Positions 16,882 through 24,650 of a stretch of DNA of 64,000 nt are shown in pieces. A program made the translations under genes and the position numbers. The stretch is from an uncultured Acidimicrobiales bacterium (GTDB taxonomy: Bacteria > Actinomycetota > Acidimicrobiia > Acidimicrobiales > Aldehydirespiratoraceae): positions 35,572 through 99,571 of the forward strand of contig CATOTC010000005.1 in the NCBI GenBank assembly GCA_951812975.1. The letters run 5' to 3'. The notes beneath the pieces were generated by a model. That model did not search any database. It worked only from the letters and a program-made list of their open reading frames with translations, and was not told where the DNA came from. Every line of letters starts with the position of its first letter. Positions within the stretch are counted from its first letter, which is position 1.

Positions 16882-17684
16882 CAACTTCCCCGTCCACCGG
16901 CCACACCCGCCACGTCTGTATCGACCGCGTCAGAATCGGCAGCGTCAGAATCGGCAGCGTCAGAATCGGCCACGTCTGAATCGGCAGCGTCAGAATCGGC
17001 CACGTCTGAATCGGCAGCGTCAGTATCGGCAGCGTCTGAATCGGCAACATCGGCGATGATCGTTCCTCCGGCAATCGTGACGCGTCGGGTCTTGAGTTCA
17101 AGCGTGCGGTCAAGCTCGTGCGACGCAACCAGGACAGTGGCCCCGTCCGCGGCGGCCTCCGAGACGAGTCCGTCGACAAGGTCCCGACCGCCCTGATCGA
17201 GTCCGGCGTGAGGCTCATCGAGCAGCCACAGTTCGGGGCGACGTAGAGCCACCCCCGCCAGCGCGACTCGCCTCCGCTGACCCGCAGAGAGTCGGCCCAC
17301 GACCACATCGTGCAGACGCGCAGAGACACCGAGACGCTCAAGCGCAGAGCCCACCGCTGTGAGTTCGATTCGCGAAGCCCTTGCCAAGAACTGGAGATTC
17401 TCGGTCACTGTCAAGTCATCGTAGAGGGCAGTGTCGTGACCAAGAAGCCCCACCGAGCGGCGAACCGCAGCTCGAGACTTGCTCAGATCGTGGCCCAGCA
17501 CCACCGAACGCCCCGAATGTGGACGCAAAAGCCCTGCACACAGCCGTAGCAGGGTCGATTTTCCAGCCCCGTTAGGACCCTGAAGCAGCACGACCTCAGA
17601 CGCGCCAACCTCAAGGTCGACTCCCGACAGAGCCGGAAAACGGCCAAGCAGCACGACCGCATCACGCAACGCAACGATGGACAC
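16881..17684 (-). CDS. ccmA: CcmA ABC transporter ATP-binding protein with repetitive acidic tail
   Basis: 267 residues. Walker A is GPNGAGKSTLLRLCAG, the signature is LSAGQRRRVALAG, and Walker B is LWLLDEPHAGLD: a complete ABC domain within about 205 residues. The remaining C terminus is a low-complexity DSDAA/DSDVA repeat encoded by 15-bp tandem units and absent from typical CcmA. The start is GTG. It is the first gene of the ccm operon. The 136 nt upstream, shared with a divergent lipoprotein gene, must hold the operon promoter. Confidence 0.92.
   Translation of the reverse strand: MSIVALRDAVVLLGRFPALSGVDLEVGASEVVLLQGPNGAGKSTLLRLCAGLLRPHSGRSVVLGHDLSKSRAAVRRSVGLLGHDTALYDDLTVTENLQFLARASRIELTAVGSALERLGVSARLHDVVVGRLSAGQRRRVALAGVALRRPELWLLDEPHAGLDQGGRDLVDGLVSEAAADGATVLVASHELDRTLELKTRRVTIAGGTIIADVADSDAADTDAADSDVADSDAADSDVADSDAADSDAADSDAVDTDVAGVAGGRGS
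16921..17040. repeat. Eight tandem 15-bp units inside ccmA
   Basis: The unit is TCGGCAGCGTCAGAA on the plus strand with CAC/TCT variants (16936, 16951, 16966 and so on). Each encodes one D-S-D-A/V-A pentapeptide of the CcmA tail, so length changes stay in frame. A degenerate ninth unit follows. Confidence 0.85.
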
Positions 17685-17820
17685 AACAAGACGCTACCGC
17701 CTGATACCCCCAGCGGTCGGGCCCGCTACCCCTGGCACCACGGTCCCACACCCTGCCAACGCCGAGCACAACCAGAGCCGCAACAACCCACACCCTGCGC
17801 GAGGGCGTAGCCTTCCGGCA

Positions 17821-18420
17821 ATGAGAGTCCTGCTTCGCATTGTGGTCGGCGCGGTGCTGTTCATGGCCGCGTGCTCCAGCGACACCGTGGAACCGCTCAC
17901 GTTGGAAGACCCCGCAGAGTTCGTTTCAGAGAGGCTCGACGCCACCGAAGCAGAACCCAGGGCGCCCGATGCGGACTCCACAGCAGACCCCGGCCAGACA
18001 ACGACACTCCCGACCCAGATACGCGGCTCGGTGATTAGTCGATTCTCGCTCGCTGTCGGCGACTGCTTCAACCGACTGGAGAAGCTCGCCGTCGAACGAT
18101 CCACGGTCATCACCAGCCTCATCGACTGCGACCTGCCCCACGACCACCAGATCTACCACTTGCTCGACTATCCGGCCCCGCACCCGTCGATCTATCCCGG
18201 CGACAAGGTCATGAACGAGTTCGCCGTCCAGTCCTGTTACCGCGAATTCGCGCAGTGGGTGGGCAACGACTACGAGACATCGGAACTGGACATCGGTGTG
18301 ATCACACCACCGCAGGCAAATTTCGAGGACGACGCGTCCCGCTACCGTTCCATCCACTGCTGGGTCGAACGCCTCGACGGAGAACCGCTCGTCGGTGACG
18401 CCCACCAATCAGGCTGGTGA
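17821..18420 (+). CDS. Septum_form-domain lipoprotein
   Basis: 199 residues. The N-terminal signal ends in a lipobox (FMAAC, Cys18), so a lipid-anchored extracytoplasmic protein. After a Pro/Thr-rich linker, the C-terminal domain has VGDCFNR, DCDLPHDHQ, VQSCYREF and SIHCW. This is the cysteine and PHxxE/Q pattern of the actinobacterial Septum_form domain, usually of unknown function. The ATG at 17821 was chosen over upstream starts because the signal peptide begins there. It is divergent from ccmA. Confidence 0.75.
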   Translation: MRVLLRIVVGAVLFMAACSSDTVEPLTLEDPAEFVSERLDATEAEPRAPDADSTADPGQTTTLPTQIRGSVISRFSLAVGDCFNRLEKLAVERSTVITSLIDCDLPHDHQIYHLLDYPAPHPSIYPGDKVMNEFAVQSCYREFAQWVGNDYETSELDIGVITPPQANFEDDASRYRSIHCWVERLDGEPLVGDAHQSGW

Positions 18421-18532
18421 TCAGCAGTCCGCCAGGAATCTGCAGCGAATCCGCAGGATGAATAGGTTGTGCATCCGACACGGCTAGTGTTGAACCACCA
18501 GCTCGGTAGTGTACGAAGTCGGGAGGATCGAC

Positions 18533-19474
18533 ATGACAATTTGGATCCTGTTGTTGGCCGTGGTTATTGGTCTTATAGCTGGTGTTATCCGCGGAGGCGG
18601 CTTCCCCACAATCCTCGGTACTCGGATCTACCATCCAGAGTTTCTTGCTTCTTCGATCGTCTGTGCATTCGTCGTCAGCGCGACCGACATAGATTCAGAC
18701 GGCGTCATCGCCTTTGTCGCACTGGTCGGCGCCTTCGCCTTCACGCTCATGAACCTCCATCTGGTCGGCATGGTCATAATCTCGATCGGCCTCGCCCTCA
18801 ACCTGTTCGTCTTCATACTCAACCTCGAGACGCCAGTTCGACCGAACGCCTTGGTGGAGGCAGAAATCGTCACGGCCGAAGAACTTGAACGGGGCGTGAA
18901 CATCTCGGGACACGTGGAGCTTGCCGACAGCGACACAGTGCTCGACATCCTCGGCGACACCTTCCCGATCCGTCTGGGCGAGAAAGTCGTCTCGATAGGC
19001 GATCTCATCTTCCTGGTCGGTCTGGCCAATGTCACAGGCAACCTGATGCTCGGCAACCAAAGGCGACGGTACACATACGGCCAGTTCTGGCAGAGCGATG
19101 AGTCTGCGGAAACCGAACTCGAAGGCGAAGAGGCCGAGATCCCCATCGAACTGGATCTTGAGACTCCAGAACCGGCCAGTGTCTATTCAGAGCAGGCAAG
19201 CGTCTATGCAGATCCGGCGACCGACTACTCGGACACGGGCACCGCCTATCCGCAGTCGGGAGCCGAATACTCGGACCCTCCCACCGCCTATCCGCAGTCG
19301 GAATCCGGCTACACGGAGTCGGCGACCGTCTACCCCGAGTCGTACGACGAGTATTCCGAGTCGCCGACCGTCTATCCACAGTCGGCTCCGACCGCTCCGC
19401 AACCCCAGCAGCCGGAAGATCCAGAAGATCCGGAGGATCCATGGTCCGAGCCTCCATGGAACCCCACAACCTGA
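18533..19474 (+). CDS. DUF5317-like membrane protein with Tyr/Pro repeat tail
   Basis: 313 residues. The first about 170 contain four to five hydrophobic segments (ILLLAVVIGLIAGVIRGG, IAFVALVGAFAFTLMNL, GMVIISIGLALNLFVFIL, IGDLIFLVGLANVTGNLML) and resemble DUF5317. The rest is a cytosolic or extracellular tail of imperfect repeats around Y-x-D/Q/E-S (YPQSGAEYSDPPTAYPQS), ending in PEDPEDPEDPW. A GGGAGG ribosome site at 18521 fixes the ATG at 18533. Function unknown. Confidence 0.65.
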   Translation: MTIWILLLAVVIGLIAGVIRGGGFPTILGTRIYHPEFLASSIVCAFVVSATDIDSDGVIAFVALVGAFAFTLMNLHLVGMVIISIGLALNLFVFILNLETPVRPNALVEAEIVTAEELERGVNISGHVELADSDTVLDILGDTFPIRLGEKVVSIGDLIFLVGLANVTGNLMLGNQRRRYTYGQFWQSDESAETELEGEEAEIPIELDLETPEPASVYSEQASVYADPATDYSDTGTAYPQSGAEYSDPPTAYPQSESGYTESATVYPESYDEYSESPTVYPQSAPTAPQPQQPEDPEDPEDPWSEPPWNPTT

Positions 19475-19499
19475 GACTCGACTGATAAGCGCGTCAGTG

Positions 19500-20687
19500 T
19501 CAGCGGCCCGGGTCGAGCAGCAGGGCCAGTCCCGTCCAGGATTGAGGGATTGCGCCGAGTCCAGTCCCGCTGTCGCCGTCCCAATATTCGGCGAGACCCG
19601 AAATCATCGCCCCATTCGTCGTGTGCGTACCGAGAAGTGCTGCGGTAGCCGACGTCTCCTCTGAACCTCCGCCGACCCCCAACCAGAGCAGGTAGCTGAG
19701 CTGCGGCCATACAGGCCCGCGCCAATATGCAGTCGGGTTGTAGCTCGGCTCGCCGACATGAACCCCACGCGGACCATACCTTGCGCAATACGCCTCTGGG
19801 TCCGCCAGTTCTTCGATCACCCGCCGCCGGGCCGATTCACTGCGACTCACCAGGAGCGGCAGGAGACCGTCCGCGGTCCGAATCCGTCCCGAACCGCCGC
19901 TGTTGACGCCCGCGTCGACCCAGGTGCCGAGCTGTGGGTCGAACCGCTGATCCAACGCTTCAGTCAATTCGCCGGCCGCCGCAGACAACTCTCGATCAGA
20001 TGTGACCGTTGCCAACTCCGCCGCGTTGAACGCCACCAGCGCATTGAAACCACACGGCGCAACCCCACAGTGCGGATTGGAGAGAGGCTCTCCGCTGGAA
20101 CCTCTCTCAATGTCTCTGAGAAGGTCGCTCTTGCGTCTGCGCCAGCGATCGAGCTCGAAACTCCCCGGACCGGCAAGGTCGTCCCAGCGGGGCGAGTCGT
20201 CGCAACCGGTCTCCCAAGGATGCACCACTTCGATCAACTCTGATCCGCGATCACGGACACGCCGCTTCAGCAGGAACTCGAGCCCCCTGCGGGCTCGATC
20301 CGACAATTCCTCAGGAACGGCAACCCCGGCCCTGCTCAGCTCGGCGATCGCATGCCCGTACATCGGCGGTTGGGTAATCGACGACATCGCGCGACGACCC
20401 CACAATTCAACGGAGCGCTCCGGATCCAGCTGGTAACCCATGTGCGGCACGAACCCCGTGCTGTCGATGGCCGACAGAGCAGACGTGAGCTCGACAAGGG
20501 CGCGCTCATCGTCGCCGAGGGCTTGCCAGACCAAGCTGTGAAAACAGCTGTCCCACAGCCACATCCACGGGTACGCGGTCGGGTTGGGGGCGGTGTAACC
20601 GAGAGGCACCCACGCCTGATCCATCGCCGACGCAACGGCTTGTCGAAGCTCCTGGGACGTGTTCAACTCACGGCGCTTTCTACTCAA
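19500..20687 (-). CDS. GH63-like glycoside hydrolase (mannosylglycerate/glucosylglycerate hydrolase type)
   Basis: 395 residues forming an (alpha/alpha)6 barrel. Typical motifs are YPWMWLWDSCFHSLVW near the N terminus, TQPPMYGHAI, and NPTAYWRGPVWPQLSYLLW near the C terminus, as in MGH/GgH-type hydrolases of compatible-solute glycosides and related GH63 trimming enzymes. No signal peptide, so cytoplasmic. The nominal start is TTG at 20687 and a slightly later start is possible. A GT4 glycosyltransferase is divergent with only about 45 nt between, hinting at a synthesis/breakdown pair. The exact substrate is inference. Confidence 0.72.
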   Translation of the reverse strand: MSRKRRELNTSQELRQAVASAMDQAWVPLGYTAPNPTAYPWMWLWDSCFHSLVWQALGDDERALVELTSALSAIDSTGFVPHMGYQLDPERSVELWGRRAMSSITQPPMYGHAIAELSRAGVAVPEELSDRARRGLEFLLKRRVRDRGSELIEVVHPWETGCDDSPRWDDLAGPGSFELDRWRRRKSDLLRDIERGSSGEPLSNPHCGVAPCGFNALVAFNAAELATVTSDRELSAAAGELTEALDQRFDPQLGTWVDAGVNSGGSGRIRTADGLLPLLVSRSESARRRVIEELADPEAYCARYGPRGVHVGEPSYNPTAYWRGPVWPQLSYLLWLGVGGGSEETSATAALLGTHTTNGAMISGLAEYWDGDSGTGLGAIPQSWTGLALLLDPGR

Positions 20688-20732
20688 GGCGCTTTCAATC
20701 CTCGCGTGCGGATCATCGCTTGAGCGGGCATC

Positions 20733-21773
20733 GTGTCGGGCATGGCCGTGTGTGCATTCATCTCATTTCGGATGGGAATGGCCGACGGGGTATCGGTTGT
20801 GGCCCGCAACTGGCAACGAGCGATCGAGCAGTTGGGGTTCGAGGTGATCACCGTCGCCGGCGAGGGACCCATGGACCGGACAGTACCCGGACTGTCGATC
20901 ACCGCAACAGATCCCCCAACACGAACCGAACTTGCTGATGCGCTGAGAGGGGCGGACCTTGTCGTCGTCGAGAATCTGTGCACCATTCCGCTCAACCTCG
21001 AGTCGGCTCGGACTACCGCAGCGGTTCTGCGGGGACGGCCGACAATAATGCACCACCACGACCCGCCTTGGCAGCGGGAGCGTTTCGCCCACATCACCGA
21101 ACTGCCGATCGACGACGCAGCCTGGCGTCACGTCACAATCAACGAACTGACGCGAAAGCAGATGCAGGCCAGGGGCTTTGAGGCAACCTGCATCTACAAC
21201 GGATTCTCCACCACTACGGGAGTCGGCGACCGCTCCGGTGTGCGTCGGCGACTCGACTTGGCACAAGACGAACTCGTGATAGCGCACCCGGTTCGGGCTA
21301 TTCCTCGAAAGAACGTTGCGCGTGCTATTTCCCTGAGCGAGGAACTCAACGGCGTGTACTGGCTGTGGGGGCCCGCCGAAGACGGCTACGACGACGAACT
21401 CGAACGACTTCTCGCCGGGGCTCGCTGCCGTGTGGTCCGCGGCACAAACCACGAAGCAGCAGTCGACCTGTACCAAGCCGCGGACGCTGTGGTGTTTCCA
21501 TCGACCTGGGAAGGATTCGGCAACCCCCCGGTCGAGGCGTCGATCCATCGAGTGCCGGCCGCGGTCGCCGATTATCCGGTGGCCGCTGAACTTCGAAACC
21601 TGGGCTTCGAGTGGTACCCCACCGACGATCCCGAACCGCTCAGTGCGGCGCTGCGCGACGGCGACCGCGAGCGGATCGAGCGAAACCGCGAGGTTGCGGT
21701 CAAGCATCTCTCCCTCCCGGTGATGACCTCTCAGATAGCCGCGCTGCTCGACGACGCCGGTTGGCTACCGTGA
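20733..21773 (+). CDS. GT4-type glycosyltransferase
   Basis: 346 residues. The C-terminal half shows the GT-B retaining glycosyltransferase pattern: an ExFxxPxxE-like site in FPSTWEGFGNPPVEASIHRVP, preceded by a nucleotide-binding domain (VIAHPVRAIPRKNVARAI). The N-terminal domain has a Gly/Met-rich donor loop (RMGMADGVSVVARNW). Starts are possible at GTG 20733 or ATG 20742. It is followed after 6 nt by a small membrane protein gene. Acceptor and donor cannot be read from sequence. The divergent glycosidase is the best clue. Confidence 0.82.
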   Translation: MSGMAVCAFISFRMGMADGVSVVARNWQRAIEQLGFEVITVAGEGPMDRTVPGLSITATDPPTRTELADALRGADLVVVENLCTIPLNLESARTTAAVLRGRPTIMHHHDPPWQRERFAHITELPIDDAAWRHVTINELTRKQMQARGFEATCIYNGFSTTTGVGDRSGVRRRLDLAQDELVIAHPVRAIPRKNVARAISLSEELNGVYWLWGPAEDGYDDELERLLAGARCRVVRGTNHEAAVDLYQAADAVVFPSTWEGFGNPPVEASIHRVPAAVADYPVAAELRNLGFEWYPTDDPEPLSAALRDGDRERIERNREVAVKHLSLPVMTSQIAALLDDAGWLP

Positions 21774-21779
21774 AGCGTC

Positions 21780-22052
21780 ATGGCAACTGAGCCGACGCCG
21801 GATCCCGTACTCGTGCAACGTGCCCGTGCGGCCCGTTGGGCCACCTTGGGCCAGCGCCTCGGCTACCTCCTCTTCGCGTTCTCCATCGTGGTGTTCATCT
21901 TCGGGTTGACTGTCGGCTTCAGCGACGCCGTCTCACGAATCGTGATCTCTGGAGTCATAGCAGGCTCAGTTGTTCTAGCCCCGGCGATCATCGCCGGCTA
22001 CGCGGTCAAGGCCGCCGTCCGCGACGACATCGAGCACGGCAGGCCGGTCTAG
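21780..22052 (+). CDS. Small two-span membrane protein
   Basis: 90 residues: a basic N-terminal amphipathic stretch (QRARAARWATLGQRLGYL) then two hydrophobic segments (LLFAFSIVVFIFGLTVGF and IVISGVIAGSVVLAPAIIAGYAV) and a short charged tail. The pattern is common among conserved hypothetical proteins of actinobacteria. No function is known. It lies 6 nt behind the glycosyltransferase and is likely co-transcribed. A repeat-rich gap follows. Confidence 0.65.
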   Translation: MATEPTPDPVLVQRARAARWATLGQRLGYLLFAFSIVVFIFGLTVGFSDAVSRIVISGVIAGSVVLAPAIIAGYAVKAAVRDDIEHGRPV

Positions 22053-22085
22053 AGGCCGGGCGAACTGATCCCGAACACGGCTGCG

Positions 22086-22230
22086 GCGGAGCGAGGCCGT
22101 GGCCCGAGCGGCCGCCCGCGGCCGAGCGGCCCGTGAGCGGAGCGAGACCGTGGCCCGAACGGCCCGCCCGCGGCCGAGCGGCCCGTGAGCGGAGCGAACA
22201 AGAGCGGGAGCCGAGCGCAGCGAACTAGAT
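22086..22230. repeat. GC-rich intergenic tandem repeat (about 51 bp unit)
   Basis: Two near-identical units (22086-22136 and 22137-22188) start GCGGAGCGAGNCCGTGGCCC. A partial third begins at 22189 and reads GCGGAGCGAACAAGAGCGGG. Its reverse complement resembles the 45-bp repeat at 24.5 kb (shared CCCGCTCnTGTTCGCTCC core), so both belong to one family in opposite orientation. No gene is supported here. Confidence 0.75.
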
Positions 22231-22241
22231 CGGAAGACAAC

Positions 22242-22751
22242 TCAAACGCGTCCGCCCTGGTCGGCGGACGGTGTTATGTCGACCGGTTCGAAAGGTAGTT
22301 CACCGGCAACGATCGCTGGAAGGAACTCGCGCAGACGGGCGGGAACGGTCGGCATGTCGTTGTCGAGAATATCCTCGAGTGCCCACCATCGGGCGCCGAG
22401 GAAAGCCGCGGCCTCAAGTGCTTCAAGTCCCTTGGGCCGATACTCGCCGCCGTCACACCAGGCCACATGAATGTAGTCGTCGGATTCGAAATGGTATCCA
22501 CCGAAGTCGTACTCGGTCTGTTGCACCCAGACACAGGGCCCCATCTCGACATCGGGGATTCCGGTCTCTTCATACAGTTCCCGCAACGCGGCGGTAGCGG
22601 AATCCTCACCCCAACCGATCCCTCCACCAGGAATCTCCAGCCACTCGGGCTTTTGTGGATCGATCGGATCCTCGGCTCGAATCAGAAAGATCCGTCCCGT
22701 TCGATCAAGGAGAATGCAACGGGCAGCGGGACGACGAAGCGTGAACGGCAC
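22242..22751 (-). CDS. NUDIX hydrolase
   Basis: 169 residues with a complete Nudix box (GX5EX7REUXEEXGU) in GIGWGEDSATAALRELYEET. It hydrolyses some nucleoside diphosphate derivative. The substrate is not predictable. Flanking segments (RCILLDRTGRIFLIRAE before, VWVQQTEYDFGGYHFES after) fit the usual fold. The start is GTG at 22751. It ends next to the repeat-rich gap and is divergent from a secreted low-complexity protein. Confidence 0.88.
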   Translation of the reverse strand: MPFTLRRPAARCILLDRTGRIFLIRAEDPIDPQKPEWLEIPGGGIGWGEDSATAALRELYEETGIPDVEMGPCVWVQQTEYDFGGYHFESDDYIHVAWCDGGEYRPKGLEALEAAAFLGARWWALEDILDNDMPTVPARLREFLPAIVAGELPFEPVDITPSADQGGRV

Positions 22752-22814
22752 GAGAGGATCCTAGTGCGACGCCTTCATATCAGCATATGTCGCCACCCGG
22801 GCAGGTCCCCGCGA

Positions 22815-22820
22815 TAACAT
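22815..22820 (+). promoter_or_regulatory. Putative -10 element
   Basis: TAACAT lies 8 nt upstream of the ATG at 22829 without a ribosome-binding site, fitting a leaderless transcript. No good -35 was seen. Confidence 0.35.
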
Positions 22821-22828
22821 CTCATCCG

Positions 22829-23287
22829 ATGCGACTTGAGTGGTGGTTACCGGTATTGCTCGCGACGGGGATGTTGATCGGGTATTACGCCCTGCAGAAC
22901 GACCCCGCGCCTCCCTCAGCGACTCCCGCGACGACCACGAGCACGACATCGACAACATCCACGACCACGACGACTACTACTACCACCACCACGACCGTGG
23001 CTCGTGCGCCCGCGACCACCGCCGCACCGACAACCACCGCGGCACCCACAACCACCGCGGCACCCGTCGCGACGGCACCGCCGGCGACCGCGGCACCCAC
23101 AACCACCGCCGCTCCGACTACGACCGCGGCGCCCACCACCACCGCACCCGAGTATCCGGTCACGGGGCCGGACGGATACCCGACCACCGGCCCGACATCG
23201 CCTCCCGTCACTTACCCGGAAACCGGTGACGACGAGACCGACGACAGCGACGAGACGGACGAGTCGGACGAGTCGGACTCGGCCTGA
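22829..23287 (+). CDS. Secreted or membrane-anchored Thr/Pro/Ala-rich low-complexity protein
   Basis: 152 residues. One N-terminal hydrophobic anchor (WWLPVLLATGMLIGYYAL), then a run of Thr-rich sequence and multiple T-T-T-A-A-P units (about 45-115), a Tyr/Pro segment with VTGPDGYPTTGP, and an acidic end rich in Asp, Glu and Ser. No globular domain. It looks like a wall-spanning or mucin-like stalk, possibly O-glycosylated. ACC/ACG triplet repeats encode the stalk and are likely length-variable. Function unknown. Confidence 0.6.
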   Translation: MRLEWWLPVLLATGMLIGYYALQNDPAPPSATPATTTSTTSTTSTTTTTTTTTTTTVARAPATTAAPTTTAAPTTTAAPVATAPPATAAPTTTAAPTTTAAPTTTAPEYPVTGPDGYPTTGPTSPPVTYPETGDDETDDSDETDESDESDSA

Positions 23288-23298
23288 CCCTCGCGGAA

Positions 23299-24477
23299 TC
23301 AGAGGCTGCTAATCAGGTCACCGGCCTTGCCGACGACCCGCCATGAGTCGCAACCGACAAGGACGGTCAGATCGTTGAGCGCCTGTCGCAAGCCCTCGAC
23401 AACCTTGTCGCGGTCATGACCCGGTTCCACAAACACCCCTTTGACCAACAGAACCCCGCAGCGACGGTCCGTCTTGAGGTCGACCCGGGCGACAATCTGG
23501 TCACCCAACAGGAACGGCAGGACGTAGTAGCCGTAGATCCGTTTTGCAGCCGGTGTGTAGATCTCGATCTTGTACTCGAAGTCGAACAGCCGCACTCCGC
23601 GTTCGCGGCACCAGACAACCGGATCAAACGGAGAAAGCAGAGTGCAGGCATCAATCGAGCGCGGGGTGGCAGCGTCGGGATGCAGCAGCGCAGGCCGGTC
23701 CCAACCCTCGACGTCGGCCTCTAGCAGCCGCCCATCCTCAACCAGTTCCGCAACCCGGGCCTTGGCGGGCACCTTGGGCAGTCGGTAATAGTCGATGAGG
23801 TCAGAGGCGGTGCCGACACCGAAACTCGACGCCGCGCGCATCAGCAGTTCACGGTGCGCCTCATGCTCGCTCGGCGTGGGAAGCGCGAGGACTTCTCTCG
23901 GCACAATCCGCTCAAGGAGATCGAACTCCTTCACGAATCCTGGGCGGCGACGAATGCCAACCTCGCCGATACGAAAGAGCCAGTCCAGAGCAATCGATCC
24001 GTCGGAGCGGTCACCCCACCATTCGCCGCTGCGTCGACGCGGTTCCCGAAGTTCCTTGGGTGCAAGGGGACTGTCTCCCACCTGTTCTAGAACTTCTTCG
24101 ACATAGCCGGGATCCTCACGAGCCAACGCCGCAAGCTGGCCCCACGTCTCCCCTCTGCGGGCCCGCTCCTTCTGCCAGCGCAAGAGCGGTTCATCGTCTA
24201 CGGGCATCAGCGACGCTTCATGACTCCACGCCTCGAACCACTCGTCGTCGCGGTAGGCGATCTCATCGAGCAGTTCCGGTCGGTACGGCCCGAGGCGCGA
24301 GAAGAGGGGCATGTACTGGGTGCGGATCACAACGGGCACCGAGTCGAGCTGGAGCAGGTTGATCCTGGACATCACCCGGCGCAGATGACGCCGATCAACT
24401 CGGCCCTTGGGGCGGGGATCGCTGAAACCCTGAGCAGCCAGACAGATGCGCCGCGCCCGCGCCCGCGACAATCTCAC
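23299..24477 (-). CDS. YcaQ/AlkX-like winged-helix DNA glycosylase family protein (HTH_42)
   Basis: About 392 residues matching the HTH_42/YcaQ family, whose studied members unhook interstrand crosslinks or remove alkylated bases. It has the QxD catalytic pattern (LLQLDSVPVV), then YMPLFSRLGPY, the long winged-helix array, and LLSPFDPVVWCRERGVRLFDFEYK near the C terminus. The frame stays open upstream through an in-frame 45-bp repeat up to 24657 (TTG). I place the start at GTG 24477, where family similarity begins (VRLSRARARRICLAAQGF), treating the repeat as intergenic. GTG 24492 is an alternative. Confidence 0.8.
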   Translation of the reverse strand: MRLSRARARRICLAAQGFSDPRPKGRVDRRHLRRVMSRINLLQLDSVPVVIRTQYMPLFSRLGPYRPELLDEIAYRDDEWFEAWSHEASLMPVDDEPLLRWQKERARRGETWGQLAALAREDPGYVEEVLEQVGDSPLAPKELREPRRRSGEWWGDRSDGSIALDWLFRIGEVGIRRRPGFVKEFDLLERIVPREVLALPTPSEHEAHRELLMRAASSFGVGTASDLIDYYRLPKVPAKARVAELVEDGRLLEADVEGWDRPALLHPDAATPRSIDACTLLSPFDPVVWCRERGVRLFDFEYKIEIYTPAAKRIYGYYVLPFLLGDQIVARVDLKTDRRCGVLLVKGVFVEPGHDRDKVVEGLRQALNDLTVLVGCDSWRVVGKAGDLISSL

Positions 24478-24490
24478 CGGTTTCCCGCTC

Positions 24491-24650
24491 ACCGGGCCGC
24501 TCGGGCCCGCTCTCCCGCTCCTGTTCGCTCCACTCACCGGGCCGCTCGGGCCCGCTCTCCCGCTCCTGTTCGCTCCACTCACCGGGCCGCTCGGGCCCGC
24601 TCTCCCGCTCCTGTTCGCTCCACTCACCGGGCCGCTCGGGCCCGGGGGGT
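24491..24650. repeat. Tandem 45-bp repeat between leuS and the ycaQ-like gene
   Basis: Three exact units (24491-24535, 24536-24580, 24581-24625; start ACCGGGCCGCTCGGGCCCGC) and a partial fourth. On the minus strand the frame is open, giving a 15-residue peptide repeat (GPSGPVSGANRSGRA) in front of the YcaQ-like domain. It is related in inverted orientation to the repeat at 22.1 kb. Confidence 0.9.

Noticed and set aside
24491..24650. CRISPR array
   Set aside because: The 45-bp units are contiguous with no unique spacers and no cas genes nearby. The same holds for the proX and ccmA repeats.
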